Below are positions 52,058-61,499 of a stretch of DNA of 64,000 nucleotides, one piece after another (positions within the stretch are counted from its first letter, which is position 1; each line of letters begins with the position of its first letter). The notes under the pieces are model-generated. The model was not told the DNA's origin. It did not search any database and was given only the letters and a program-made list of their open reading frames with translations. The stretch is from positions 81,999 through 145,998 of the forward strand of contig SVFC01000004.1 in NCBI GenBank assembly GCA_015057035.1, written 5' to 3'. Position numbers and translations under genes: made by a program. Source of the DNA: Lachnospiraceae bacterium. Lineage in GTDB: Bacteria > Bacillota > Clostridia > Lachnospirales > Lachnospiraceae.

Positions 52058-54391
52058 TTATTGATTTGCTTTTAGTATTTGCTTAATTGTCTCAAATAAA
52101 ACAGGTACGTTGATTGGTTTTGCAATATGTCCATTCATACCACAGGACAGTGCCTGTTTCTTTTCTTCTTCAAAAGCATTTGCCGTCATAGCAAGGATAG
52201 GCACATTTGCTACCAGTTTATTTGGAAGACGACGAATCGTTTTCGTCGCTTCATATCCATCCATTACAGGCATCTGAATATCCATTAGTACCAGATCGTA
52301 ATAACCTGGGGTTGACTGTTCTATCTTGTCTACCGCAATCTGACCATCTTCAGCCTCTTCGATTACAAAGCCTTCTTCCGAAAGAATCATTCGGGCAATT
52401 TCACGGTTTAAGTCGTTGTCTTCTACAAGAAGAATTCTCTTGCCCGCAAAAAGGGCTTTCATCTTTTCTAGTTCTTCTAAACGGGCTTGTTCTCTCTGCT
52501 CTTCTAATTCCTGGATGGATGTTGTGTCTTCTTCCACATCCTGAAGCATAAATACCAGTTTTACCACAAATTCCGTTCCCTGACCCACTTCACTGGATAC
52601 GGAAATTTTACCGCCCATCATCTCAACGATGCTCTTTGTGATTGCCAAACCTAGGCCCGTTCCCTGAATTCCGCTGAGAGTAGATGTCTTTTCTCGTTCA
52701 AAAGCCTGGAACACTTTATCCAGAAATTCCGGTGCGATTCCCACACCTGTATCTTTTACTTTGAAAATATATACACCATATCCATCTGGCGCATTGATTT
52801 CCTGTTTAATATCTAACAGAATCTTTCCTCCCGCAGGAGTAAATTTAACTGCATTCCCCAGAAGATTTATAAGCACCTGATTCAGGCGCAATTTATCTGC
52901 ATATACATAATTATTTACAATATTCGTTTGAAGCTCGAACTGCTGCTTCGCTTCTTCCGCCATCGGTTGAATCATATTCTGAACTTCATATACCACATCC
53001 GATAACTTCATCTCGTCTTCTTCAATCTGAATCTTACCACTTTCGATACGGCTCATATCCAGAATATCATTAATCAGACTAAGCAAATGTCCACTGGCAG
53101 AATGAATCTTGCTTAAGTATCCTGCAACCTGTTCCTTGCTGTCCATATGAGACTGTGCTAGGTTTGTAAAACCGATGATGGCATTCATTGGTGTACGGAT
53201 GTCATGAGACATATTAGACAGGAAATTACTCTTGGCTTTGTTCGCCTTTTCTGCCTGAATCAATGCCTGTTCAATCGCTTCCTTCTGACTAATTTCATTT
53301 CTAACCTGCTTGTCCACATCCATAACTGCAAATACCACATGAGACACTTCTTCATCTGCGTTAAAAGAAGCCGCAATCACATGGGTTAGATACCATTTTT
53401 CCACGCCATTAACCACCTGACGATAGTTAAAGAAGTAGAATAAATTATCCGGATTCAGATGCTGTTTCATATATTCTCGATTACACATAGTGCGATATGT
53501 TTTTCTATCTTCTAGGTGCACGTATCTGTCGATATATAGCTGGACCGCATCCTCATGCGTCTGAGGTGCCTCCTTGTAAAAATCTCCAGTCAAAAACAAC
53601 TTGCCTGTCTCTTCTTCATCACTGAGATATTCTCTAGTTCCCGTCAATATATCCATATAATACGAACTAATGAAAAGACGGGTCAAACTCTGAATCTTGC
53701 TGGTACTACGCTCACGTTCTCGTTCAAAATTAACATTAAACAAATATGTCTGCAAAGTTGCCAGGGCAATACCAATACATAAATATGGCATATCGTAATA
53801 CGTCATCTGCAAAATACCGAAAACTACAGGGAACATAAAGTATGACAGCATAATCAGATATGTATTCTGTGTTTCAAAACTTCTTGTGGTAAACATACGA
53901 ATCACAACTTTGATTGCTGAGAATATAATATATCCATATGTAAAAACCAACTGTGGAACATACCATGGACCACGCATATATCCCATTTCAGGATCTACTG
54001 TAAAAAACCAATCTGTCCAGATAGAAGCATAAGCAAATATCACAACAAAATACATTGGGACTTTTGAAATCTGATGCACGATATTATTCCTGTAAAAAAC
54101 AGAATCCTGCATATATTCTACATAAGCAAACCATCGATAAGACAGCACTGCGGACCCAGAATAATACGCTGCATATATTACCTTCTGAAGCATCAATGGA
54201 ATTGGAATTAATTCATCATAGATAATTCCCCACATCATATCCAAGGCAAGATACGCCATTCCCGCTGTCATAAGGCTGATATAGATATCACGTTTTTCAC
54301 TTCTCTCAACGCCCTTTAACATACGTAAATACAAGATAAACATAACTAAAAGGCATAAACCACATATGAGTGAATATAATCCTGTTTCCAT
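52058..54391 (-). CDS. membrane hybrid sensor histidine kinase with receiver domain
   Basis: Multi-TM N-terminus; NFLSNMSHDIRTPMNAIIGF; GTGLGLAITKSIVEMMGG; RILLVEDNDLNREIA...VLMDIQMPVMDGYEAT. Confidence 0.95.
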   Translation of the reverse strand: METGLYSLICGLCLLVMFILYLRMLKGVERSEKRDIYISLMTAGMAYLALDMMWGIIYDELIPIPLMLQKVIYAAYYSGSAVLSYRWFAYVEYMQDSVFYRNNIVHQISKVPMYFVVIFAYASIWTDWFFTVDPEMGYMRGPWYVPQLVFTYGYIIFSAIKVVIRMFTTRSFETQNTYLIMLSYFMFPVVFGILQMTYYDMPYLCIGIALATLQTYLFNVNFERERERSTSKIQSLTRLFISSYYMDILTGTREYLSDEEETGKLFLTGDFYKEAPQTHEDAVQLYIDRYVHLEDRKTYRTMCNREYMKQHLNPDNLFYFFNYRQVVNGVEKWYLTHVIAASFNADEEVSHVVFAVMDVDKQVRNEISQKEAIEQALIQAEKANKAKSNFLSNMSHDIRTPMNAIIGFTNLAQSHMDSKEQVAGYLSKIHSASGHLLSLINDILDMSRIESGKIQIEEDEMKLSDVVYEVQNMIQPMAEEAKQQFELQTNIVNNYVYADKLRLNQVLINLLGNAVKFTPAGGKILLDIKQEINAPDGYGVYIFKVKDTGVGIAPEFLDKVFQAFEREKTSTLSGIQGTGLGLAITKSIVEMMGGKISVSSEVGQGTEFVVKLVFMLQDVEEDTTSIQELEEQREQARLEELEKMKALFAGKRILLVEDNDLNREIARMILSEEGFVIEEAEDGQIAVDKIEQSTPGYYDLVLMDIQMPVMDGYEATKTIRRLPNKLVANVPILAMTANAFEEEKKQALSCGMNGHIAKPINVPVLFETIKQILKANQ

Positions 54392-54481
54392 AAATGTACT
54401 CCCTTGTTATTAACATTCTAATCCACCTTGTATTGTACCACGAAATGCACCTTCTGTCATTATAGGAATTTCCTATAAAGC

Positions 54482-54513
54482 AAAAAAGGAAGGAGCTTTC
54501 GCTCCTTCCCTAT
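54482..54513. terminator. Rho-independent terminator
   Basis: GGAAGGAGC-tttc-GCTCCTTCC with flanking A-run. Confidence 0.85.
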
Positions 54514-54531
54514 TTGTAAAACTCCCCATAG

Positions 54532-55221
54532 TTAGAATTTCATATCAAAATGCTGACCAACCATTTTTTCCTGTTCGGTTATAACATTGTCCGCCTTAGC
54601 TTCATAAGCAACATCCTGAATCTTCTTGATCAATTCTTCGATGCTGGATGCTGACACCACCTTGCCCGTCTTATAGGATTTGTATGGCTCTTTTTTGTCT
54701 ACCTTGTCTGTCTTCTCCGCTTTCTCTGCACGCTGGTTCTCAATACGTTCCTTCTGCGCTTCAGAGAATTTGTCTAATACAGCAAAATAAGACACGGTTC
54801 CGTCGTCGTTAAATTCCATGCCAAAAGACTTCACCTCAACTCCAGCCTTCTCTAACTGTTCTTTCATCTCAGGCATCTTGCCGATTGCATCTGCAATAAG
54901 CTGCTCGTTCTTTGTACGAGTTGCTTCATCTGTGGCCATTGCTTCTAGTTCACTTTCACTAACAAGAACGATTAAGCTTTTATCGCTATTAACATTACTT
55001 GCAAGCTGTTTTGCATTGCCGATCTGTTCGTCCTCTACCAGAACAAATTCCACATCTTTAAATTTAGCCTTCAACTGTTCATAATACTCAGCTGTTGATT
55101 TGCTAATCTCGGGTTTTCCAATTGTGTTTTTTACATTTTCTGCTTTTTCTGTTTTTCTGCTATTGGTGCTCTCTGCGCGGTTCACCAATGAAGAAAAATC
55201 CATACCAAATAACTGGCTCAT
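54532..55221 (-). CDS. uncharacterized protein (DUF6033-like)
   Basis: MSQLFGMDFSSLVNRAES...; Lys/Glu-rich; intact RBS-like GGAGGG upstream. Confidence 0.7.
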   Translation of the reverse strand: MSQLFGMDFSSLVNRAESTNSRKTEKAENVKNTIGKPEISKSTAEYYEQLKAKFKDVEFVLVEDEQIGNAKQLASNVNSDKSLIVLVSESELEAMATDEATRTKNEQLIADAIGKMPEMKEQLEKAGVEVKSFGMEFNDDGTVSYFAVLDKFSEAQKERIENQRAEKAEKTDKVDKKEPYKSYKTGKVVSASSIEELIKKIQDVAYEAKADNVITEQEKMVGQHFDMKF

Positions 55222-55307
55222 ATTAGACCCTCCTTGTCTGTTTAGACGCAAATCCATTTGCGTAGTTTACGTGTTATCTATAATATCGGCAGTTTCCCGC
55301 GGAAACT

Positions 55308-55970
55308 TTAGTCCTCTTTTACGTTTTTGTATGGGACATAGACCCAGCAAGGAATCGATGGCTTACCCGCTTCCTTGACAATTTCTCCACGGATATAACC
55401 TTTGCTTCCCGTATATGCAATACGATTACTTACTTCTATTCTCGTATGAAGATGACCTAATGCAGCATAATCAAAGCCCGCTTTTTCCACGGCTTCCTGA
55501 TGAATTGGAATACTTTTGTCCTCTCCGCGGATATTGCCATGGGCCAGAAGAATATTGATTCTTCCTCCATCATTAATCTTTAGCTTATCATAGCGTGCAT
55601 CTTCGATCTCCGGCATCTCATAGCTCAGTCCGAACACCTCTACGTTCATATCTGAAAAAATCACACTATCTCCATTTGCATTCACCAAAAAAGTCACATT
55701 TTCTGGGAACACTAAGTCAAAGTAATGAGACGTTCTCTTTAAATAATCGTGATTGCCAGCAATCATAACCACCCTGGTCTTGCTTAGCTTTCCAAAAGCC
55801 ACATCCACTTTTTTCAAACTTTCCATATCAGGAAGATTATCGAATAGGTCTCCTGCAATTAAAAGCAGATCTGTCTTTTCTTCCTCACACAGATTCATTA
55901 CTTCATAAAATTCATCCCATTTCTCTGGTGCTTCCCCCAAATGCACATCCGCCATATGTATGAATCGCAT
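55308..55970 (-). CDS. metallophosphoesterase (SbcD/YhaO-like)
   Basis: MRFIHMADVHLGEAPE; IAGDLFDN; IAGNHDY; LLAHGNIRG; ALGHLHTR. Confidence 0.93.
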   Translation of the reverse strand: MRFIHMADVHLGEAPEKWDEFYEVMNLCEEEKTDLLLIAGDLFDNLPDMESLKKVDVAFGKLSKTRVVMIAGNHDYLKRTSHYFDLVFPENVTFLVNANGDSVIFSDMNVEVFGLSYEMPEIEDARYDKLKINDGGRINILLAHGNIRGEDKSIPIHQEAVEKAGFDYAALGHLHTRIEVSNRIAYTGSKGYIRGEIVKEAGKPSIPCWVYVPYKNVKED

Positions 55971-56111
55971 GGTCCTTCTCCTTTGTACCTTTTGATATTT
56001 TTACTATAACAAACACCACCGCAAGTGTAAAGTCTTACCCCGTCTTATTTTTCTGTACTTTTCCTATCACTCGTGCTAGAATGGTAAAAAAATACAGGGA
56101 GATAAATTATT

Positions 56112-57101
56112 ATGAAAAAAGGGAAGAAAATATTACTTATCACTCTAGGCATTTTGCTTGTTTTGGCAGCCACAGTTTTGATTATTATGAAAGTGTCTGG
56201 AAGCCATCGTTCCAATCCGGAAGATATCATTTCTTATGAAACCAACAATCCATTTATCACAGGACGCACAGAACTCATCGCTCACCGCTTGGGTGCAGGC
56301 ATTGCTCCTGAAGAATCTATGCTTGCCCTAAATACTTGTCTCGAGAATGACAACATCTCCATGGACATCTATGAATTTGATGTGCGCATGACTGCGGACA
56401 ATCAGCTCATTCTATTTCATAACAAAACTTTAGACGAAACTACCGATGCCGCTTCCGTATTTGGTGTGGAAGGCTTATTAGTCCATGATAAAACCTTGGA
56501 AGAACTTCGTCAGTTAAATATGGGTGCGCAGTTCGTAAACGAAAAAGGTGAAAAACCATATGCAAACACCTCAGAAATTCCAGAAGGATTACAAATCTGG
56601 ACACTTGCCGAAGCCTTAGATTATATGACAGAAAAAGGACTCTCTCGTTTTAGCATCGAAGCAAAAGACTCTGGCGAACTTGGTATGAAAGCAGTCGATT
56701 TGATATATGCAGAATTAAAAGAACGCAACCTTTTAAGTACAACTATTTTCAGTTCCTTCAAAACAGACGTTTCTGCTTATGCCCAGGAAAAATATCCTGA
56801 TTTAATTCGCAGCAATACAGATGCACAGGCAATTGAATTCTACATTGCAGCAATCACTGGTGACAAAAACTATGTGCCACCTTGCACCGTATTTCAGTTG
56901 CCATTCAACGACAAATACTTAAATATGGGTGTTAACTTCGCCACTGCACAGGTAATCAATTTTGCACATAGTCATAACGTCGCAGTACATTATTGGGTTG
57001 TGGATGACCCTGAACGGATGGAATATCTCAAGAGTGTAAAAGCTGATGGAATTATGACAGATTACCCTGATTTATTATGTGACACTTTAAGTTCTAACTA
57101 A
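56112..57101 (+). CDS. glycerophosphodiester phosphodiesterase family protein
   Basis: ELIAHRLGAGIAPEESMLAL; YEFDVRMTADNQLILFHNKTLDETT; VKADGIMTDYPDLL; N-terminal TM. Confidence 0.93.
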   Translation: MKKGKKILLITLGILLVLAATVLIIMKVSGSHRSNPEDIISYETNNPFITGRTELIAHRLGAGIAPEESMLALNTCLENDNISMDIYEFDVRMTADNQLILFHNKTLDETTDAASVFGVEGLLVHDKTLEELRQLNMGAQFVNEKGEKPYANTSEIPEGLQIWTLAEALDYMTEKGLSRFSIEAKDSGELGMKAVDLIYAELKERNLLSTTIFSSFKTDVSAYAQEKYPDLIRSNTDAQAIEFYIAAITGDKNYVPPCTVFQLPFNDKYLNMGVNFATAQVINFAHSHNVAVHYWVVDDPERMEYLKSVKADGIMTDYPDLLCDTLSSN

Positions 57102-57108
57102 AATTAGC

Positions 57109-57152
57109 AAGAGGATGTGCTTATCTTTATGACTAGCACATCCTCTTATTTC
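57109..57152. terminator. Rho-independent terminator
   Basis: AAGAGGATGTGCT ... AGCACATCCTCTT then ATTTCTT. Confidence 0.85.
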
Positions 57153-57155
57153 TTG

Positions 57156-58574
57156 TTAATTCATTCTTGTGTTTTCAATAACTTTTTCAATATTTCCCTT
57201 GTAGATATCCATCGCCTCTACAATAGCACCAACTGACTTCTGATTGTCTTCTGAATACTTCTGCATCTCAGCCACTCTGCCCTGTAAATGATTGAAAATA
57301 TTTCCAACCTCATTTACATTCAGATTCTGTGTTTCAATATTTTCATATAGTTTTCCAAACTGATCTGTCAAACGTTTAAAACTTTCCTGAAGTTCGTTCA
57401 TGGATGCCTTAGATTCTTCCAGAGCCTTCGTACTATCCGCAAACTGCTGCGCGGTCTCTCCAACCTCTGTCATAAGCGCCTTAACTACCTCTGATACCTG
57501 TTCAGAGAACACATTACTATTGTTAGAAAGCTGGCGCATCTCTGTAGCAACCACTTCAAAACCAGCACCACTTTCGCCTGCTCTAGCCGCCTCGATAGAG
57601 GCATTAAGAGATAAGATACTGGTGTTAAAAGAGATATCTCCCAACTGGTCCGCAATGTCTGCAACCTCACCCATCTTCTGTTCCATCGCGTGGAACACAT
57701 CATTCGCTTCGTTCACTGTGGTCGTTACGACTGCTAATTGTTTTTCCATATTTGCCATATTCGCCTGGTTTTCACGAAGGGCGATTTCAAAACGGGTAAC
57801 TTCTTCATTCAATTCAACAATGGACTGCTGGGATATGATGATTCTATCCTGTACATCATCACAGCTACCCTGCATATTCGAAGCACTGGCAACGATGGAA
57901 GACGAACCTTTTTGTAATTCATCCGTATTATTGTTAATACGTTCCGAAGATTGAGCAAAATCATGCTCTAATTCTTCTCCCATATGCTTCATGGAATCAA
58001 CCAAACCTTCTGCCTCTTTTGCACGATCCTCACCAATTCCAATAAACGCTTTTCCGCGTTTGATGGTCTGGATAAATAACACCCCTGTTAATACGAACTC
58101 TCCAAGGCACTGCACGTACTGTCCTAATGGGTCTGCCTTTTCAGGATGCAGTACATACATCACCGCAAGGAAAATGGTTGCAAGTATAAGCTGGGCGATA
58201 GAATATTTTGGCTCCAAATATAACCCCGTCAAAGCAATAACCGCCAAAAACATAATAAAGTCATCACTATAATATCCACCACTATTTAAAGCAATCACGA
58301 AGACTAACACCATCATCCCGATGGAGATAAACATACGCATTACGCTTTCTGTCGCTTTCGCCATTTTAAGAACCAAAAAGACAAGACCAAAAACTACAAT
58401 GGTTGCGCCAATCATCAACGCCTCCTGTATTGCACTACCCAGTAGATTTTTCAGGAAGAATACCGCTGCGATTACAATCGTCAGAATAAACATTATCTTA
58501 AAAATTCGCTCCTGGGTAATAGGTGCCTTTCTGTCTTGTCTATTATTTTTCTTATGTTGAGTAGACATTTTCAA
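57156..58574 (-). CDS. methyl-accepting chemotaxis protein with polytopic N-terminal domain
   Basis: About six TM segments; [40 protein letters not shown]. Confidence 0.93.
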   Translation of the reverse strand: MKMSTQHKKNNRQDRKAPITQERIFKIMFILTIVIAAVFFLKNLLGSAIQEALMIGATIVVFGLVFLVLKMAKATESVMRMFISIGMMVLVFVIALNSGGYYSDDFIMFLAVIALTGLYLEPKYSIAQLILATIFLAVMYVLHPEKADPLGQYVQCLGEFVLTGVLFIQTIKRGKAFIGIGEDRAKEAEGLVDSMKHMGEELEHDFAQSSERINNNTDELQKGSSSIVASASNMQGSCDDVQDRIIISQQSIVELNEEVTRFEIALRENQANMANMEKQLAVVTTTVNEANDVFHAMEQKMGEVADIADQLGDISFNTSILSLNASIEAARAGESGAGFEVVATEMRQLSNNSNVFSEQVSEVVKALMTEVGETAQQFADSTKALEESKASMNELQESFKRLTDQFGKLYENIETQNLNVNEVGNIFNHLQGRVAEMQKYSEDNQKSVGAIVEAMDIYKGNIEKVIENTRMN

Positions 58575-58607
58575 AACTCCCCCATGTTTACAAAAATCTT
58601 TCCCATA

Positions 58608-58638
58608 ATTATATCACATATATCATCTTTTGTCTCAA
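58608..58638 (-). promoter_or_regulatory. putative promoter for the MCP gene
   Basis: Minus strand TTGAGA-N19-TATAAT upstream of 58574. Confidence 0.4.
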
Positions 58639-58731
58639 GATTTATCTCAGAATCGTAATTTTCGTGCCCAAAGAACAATAATCAAATAGCACAACTGTAA
58701 AAAAACGTCTCATCATATTTCTCCATCATAT

Positions 58732-58932
58732 TCACAAATTTGGGACGTTTAGCCATTGTTTGCCATTATCATTCTTCTCTCCAAAAGCACTGCACTTTCT
58801 ACATGTGTCGATACTCTCTGATGAACACATTTCCATCGCCCCGTCACACGCTGATGAGCACATTTCTCTGTCCTCGTTTTTTGTAGTTACTTCTTCATTA
58901 TTATCAACAATCACTGCCAGCTTTCTCTCCAT
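58732..58932 (-). CDS. small Cys-rich protein downstream of the recombinase
   Basis: MERKLAVIVDNNEEVTTKNEDREMCSSACDGAMEMCSSESIDTCRKCSAFGEK; start immediately after the recombinase stop. Confidence 0.55.
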   Translation of the reverse strand: MERKLAVIVDNNEEVTTKNEDREMCSSACDGAMEMCSSESIDTCRKCSAFGEKNDNGKQWLNVPNL

Positions 58933-58933
58933 C

Positions 58934-60634
58934 TTATGACACCATCTTACCTTTCTCTAATTTCTTCTGCTCTTTAAAGTGCTCTTTTGCATTTGGTACA
59001 ACACACGTCTGATTTCCTTTTAATACAAAGGTCAGTTTATATGGGTCTGCTGTTCCATCTTCGTTAAAGCCACCGACCAATACTCTGTCGATGATACTTT
59101 CAAAGACCACCCTATCAAATTCATCCAAAATCTCTTCGTTTTCCAGTGTCTGACGAAGCTCCGCCATGCGCTTTCCTACATCTTTTTGCTTGTCGATACT
59201 CTCTTCCAATAACTTTTTCTTTCCATCGAGGGTATGAAGCTTTCGATTAAATTCAATCATCTTGTCATCATAGACCTCTTTGGTTATTGTACCATCAATC
59301 AGCATATCTGTCATTCGGCTTTTTTTACTATTTAAAGCTGAAATATCTTTGTCTAACTGCTGTCGTTTACGGATATCCTCATCATTTGTTAAGGAACTTT
59401 CCACCGCATCCATTACCACATCTAATACATCCTCAAAATTTCCTGCCAATAATCCGAATGCTTCAATAAATGCTCCCTCTAAAATAGATTCATCAATTGC
59501 CTTACAGTGAGGACAATTCTTAATTCCATTCTTGGTAGCATTCATGCACTGCCATACCGGTTTCTCATAAATGGAACTGCTGTGTCTGGTACGTCTCGTC
59601 AACTTATGCCCACAGAAAGCACATTCACACATGCTGCTAAAGGCATATTGCCTTGTGTAGCGTTCTCTGTTCCCCGTTGTTTCCACCACTTTATTTGTGG
59701 CTCGTTTTAATCTGATTCTTTCTGCTTCATCCCAGACCTCTCTGGAAACAATAGCTTCGTGATGGTCACGGATATAATACTGCTCCTCTTCCCCCATATT
59801 TGCCAATCTTCGTTTGGAAATCGGGTCAGTGGTAAATGTTTTTCCAAGAAGAATATCACCCTTGTACTTTTCATTTTTTATAATTCCCATTACACCATGA
59901 GTATGCCAGCTGACTTCACCTTTTTTATTCTTCTTTCCCATCTCTGTCAGGCGTTTTGCAATGGTTGTGGTCCCATACCCCTGCAAATACATATCGTAGA
60001 TAAAACGTACAATTTCTGCTTCTTCCTCATTTACTGTTAACGTTTTATCTTCTGGGTGATAATCATATCCCAGACAACCATTAAAACCTATCAGCTCTCC
60101 ACGCTTCATTTTCATCTTAAGCCCCATCTTCACATTTTGCGAAAGTGACTCTACTTCCTGCTGTGCAAGGGAACTCATAATCGTAAGAAGCAATTCTCCG
60201 TTCATATCCAGCGTATTGATATTTTCCTTTTCAAAGAAAATCGCTATATTCCGTTCTCTAAGCATTCTTACATATTGAAGCGTGTCCAACGTATTTCTTG
60301 CAAATCGGGAAATAGATTTTGTCAGTATCATATCAATTTCCCCATTCTGACACTTCTGTATCATCGCTTGGAAACCGTCTCTTTTATCTACCTTGGTTCC
60401 CGTTATGGCTTCATCAGCGAAAATACCTGCATTGACCCAATCCGGATTCGCTCGAATCTTTTCTTCATAATATAATTTTTGAGATTCAAAACTACCCAAC
60501 TGGTCATCATCGTCCGTGGACACTCTGCAATATGCCGCCACACGGATTCTGTTTACTTTAATTGCTTCTCTTCTTGTTCTGCCCCTGCTATTTGGAGCAA
60601 TTCTTGTTGCTTCTAAAATTTTTACTTTACTCAT
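58934..60634 (-). CDS. large serine recombinase
   Basis: VAAYCRVSTDDDDQLGSFESQK; ISRFARNTLDTLQYVRML; recombinase domain; zinc ribbon CAFCGHKLTRRTRHSS; coiled coil. Confidence 0.96.
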   Translation of the reverse strand: MSKVKILEATRIAPNSRGRTRREAIKVNRIRVAAYCRVSTDDDDQLGSFESQKLYYEEKIRANPDWVNAGIFADEAITGTKVDKRDGFQAMIQKCQNGEIDMILTKSISRFARNTLDTLQYVRMLRERNIAIFFEKENINTLDMNGELLLTIMSSLAQQEVESLSQNVKMGLKMKMKRGELIGFNGCLGYDYHPEDKTLTVNEEEAEIVRFIYDMYLQGYGTTTIAKRLTEMGKKNKKGEVSWHTHGVMGIIKNEKYKGDILLGKTFTTDPISKRRLANMGEEEQYYIRDHHEAIVSREVWDEAERIRLKRATNKVVETTGNRERYTRQYAFSSMCECAFCGHKLTRRTRHSSSIYEKPVWQCMNATKNGIKNCPHCKAIDESILEGAFIEAFGLLAGNFEDVLDVVMDAVESSLTNDEDIRKRQQLDKDISALNSKKSRMTDMLIDGTITKEVYDDKMIEFNRKLHTLDGKKKLLEESIDKQKDVGKRMAELRQTLENEEILDEFDRVVFESIIDRVLVGGFNEDGTADPYKLTFVLKGNQTCVVPNAKEHFKEQKKLEKGKMVS

Positions 60635-60745
60635 ACATAACCTCCATCAAATCTTTATAATGTAAAATGTCAGCTTCACAAGTTTCCCTGTGTCTGCTGA
60701 CATTGTATCTTCTTTTTTAATTGTGAACGAATGTGTAACCTCTGG

Positions 60746-60945
60746 CTCGAATTATTCATAGCAGCAAAGTGAAATCTATAATTCTGGCTTCAAGCTTGCT
60801 TGCAAGACAAATTATAGATTTTACTTGCTATGTGAATAGAATTCACCCACCACACAGCCACAGACAAAAGCTGCAACGCAGCGACAGATGTGCTTTGCGC
60901 AGATGGTCTGTGGCTTGTTTGTGTGGTGGCTGTGAATAATTCGAG
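60746..60945. repeat. Nested inverted-repeat element with cloverleaf-like (four-way junction) fold
   Basis: P1 CTCGAATTATTCA/TGAATAATTCGAG; P2 60758-60783 with 60810-60831; P3 60832-60837 with 60841-60846; P4 60847-60865 with 60906-60929. Confidence 0.85.
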
Positions 60946-60950
60946 TGTTC

Positions 60951-61181
60951 CTATGCCGCTGACTGACTTGTTTCTACAACCAGATATTTATTCATAATCT
61001 TGTTTCTTGCAATCGTGTATTCTGCTTCGGAAATCAATCCCATTCGGAAAATCTTTCTTAACACCGCAATACATTTCGCATACTCCAGTTCTCTTCCCAT
61101 AATCTTTAACCTCCTCTTCTTTGCTATCACCTTCTTTCGTTGGTGTCTTTTCCGCTGGCTCGTGATTGCTTTAGCTTCCAT
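60951..61181 (-). CDS. SHOCT-like small basic protein
   Basis: MEAKAITSQRKRHQRKKVIAKKRRLKIMGRELEYAKCIAVLRKIFRMGLISEAEYTIARNKIMNKY; RBS AGAGGGG upstream. Confidence 0.7.
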   Translation of the reverse strand: MEAKAITSQRKRHQRKKVIAKKRRLKIMGRELEYAKCIAVLRKIFRMGLISEAEYTIARNKIMNKYLVVETSQSAA

Positions 61182-61499
61182 TCGTATCCCCTCTGTCAAC
61201 GTTCCAGTTGACCTTTAGCTATTCTTAGCCTGTACGCCTCTCCTGCGCGAGATCCTCTCGTACCCTTTCGGAAGTGTCTTTCTTCGCTCCGTCTTTCGAC
61301 ATCCTGGCAAATCCTGTTCCAAGGGAGATACAGCTTATTCAATTTTCAAGGTACATATGTTATAATCTTTTGTAGCCATTTCTTTGGTTTTTTGACTTCC
61401 GATGGCTACCTTTGTCAAGAGTAAAAATAGCAAAAAAAGTTTAAAAATATCATTGACGGCGACTTGACCAAAAGTTGCCAAAAAATTTTAGGAGGACGT

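Noticed and set aside
57400-57954. 184-aa + strand ORF antisense to the MCP
   Set aside because: Shadow ORF of a coiled-coil signalling domain with biased composition.
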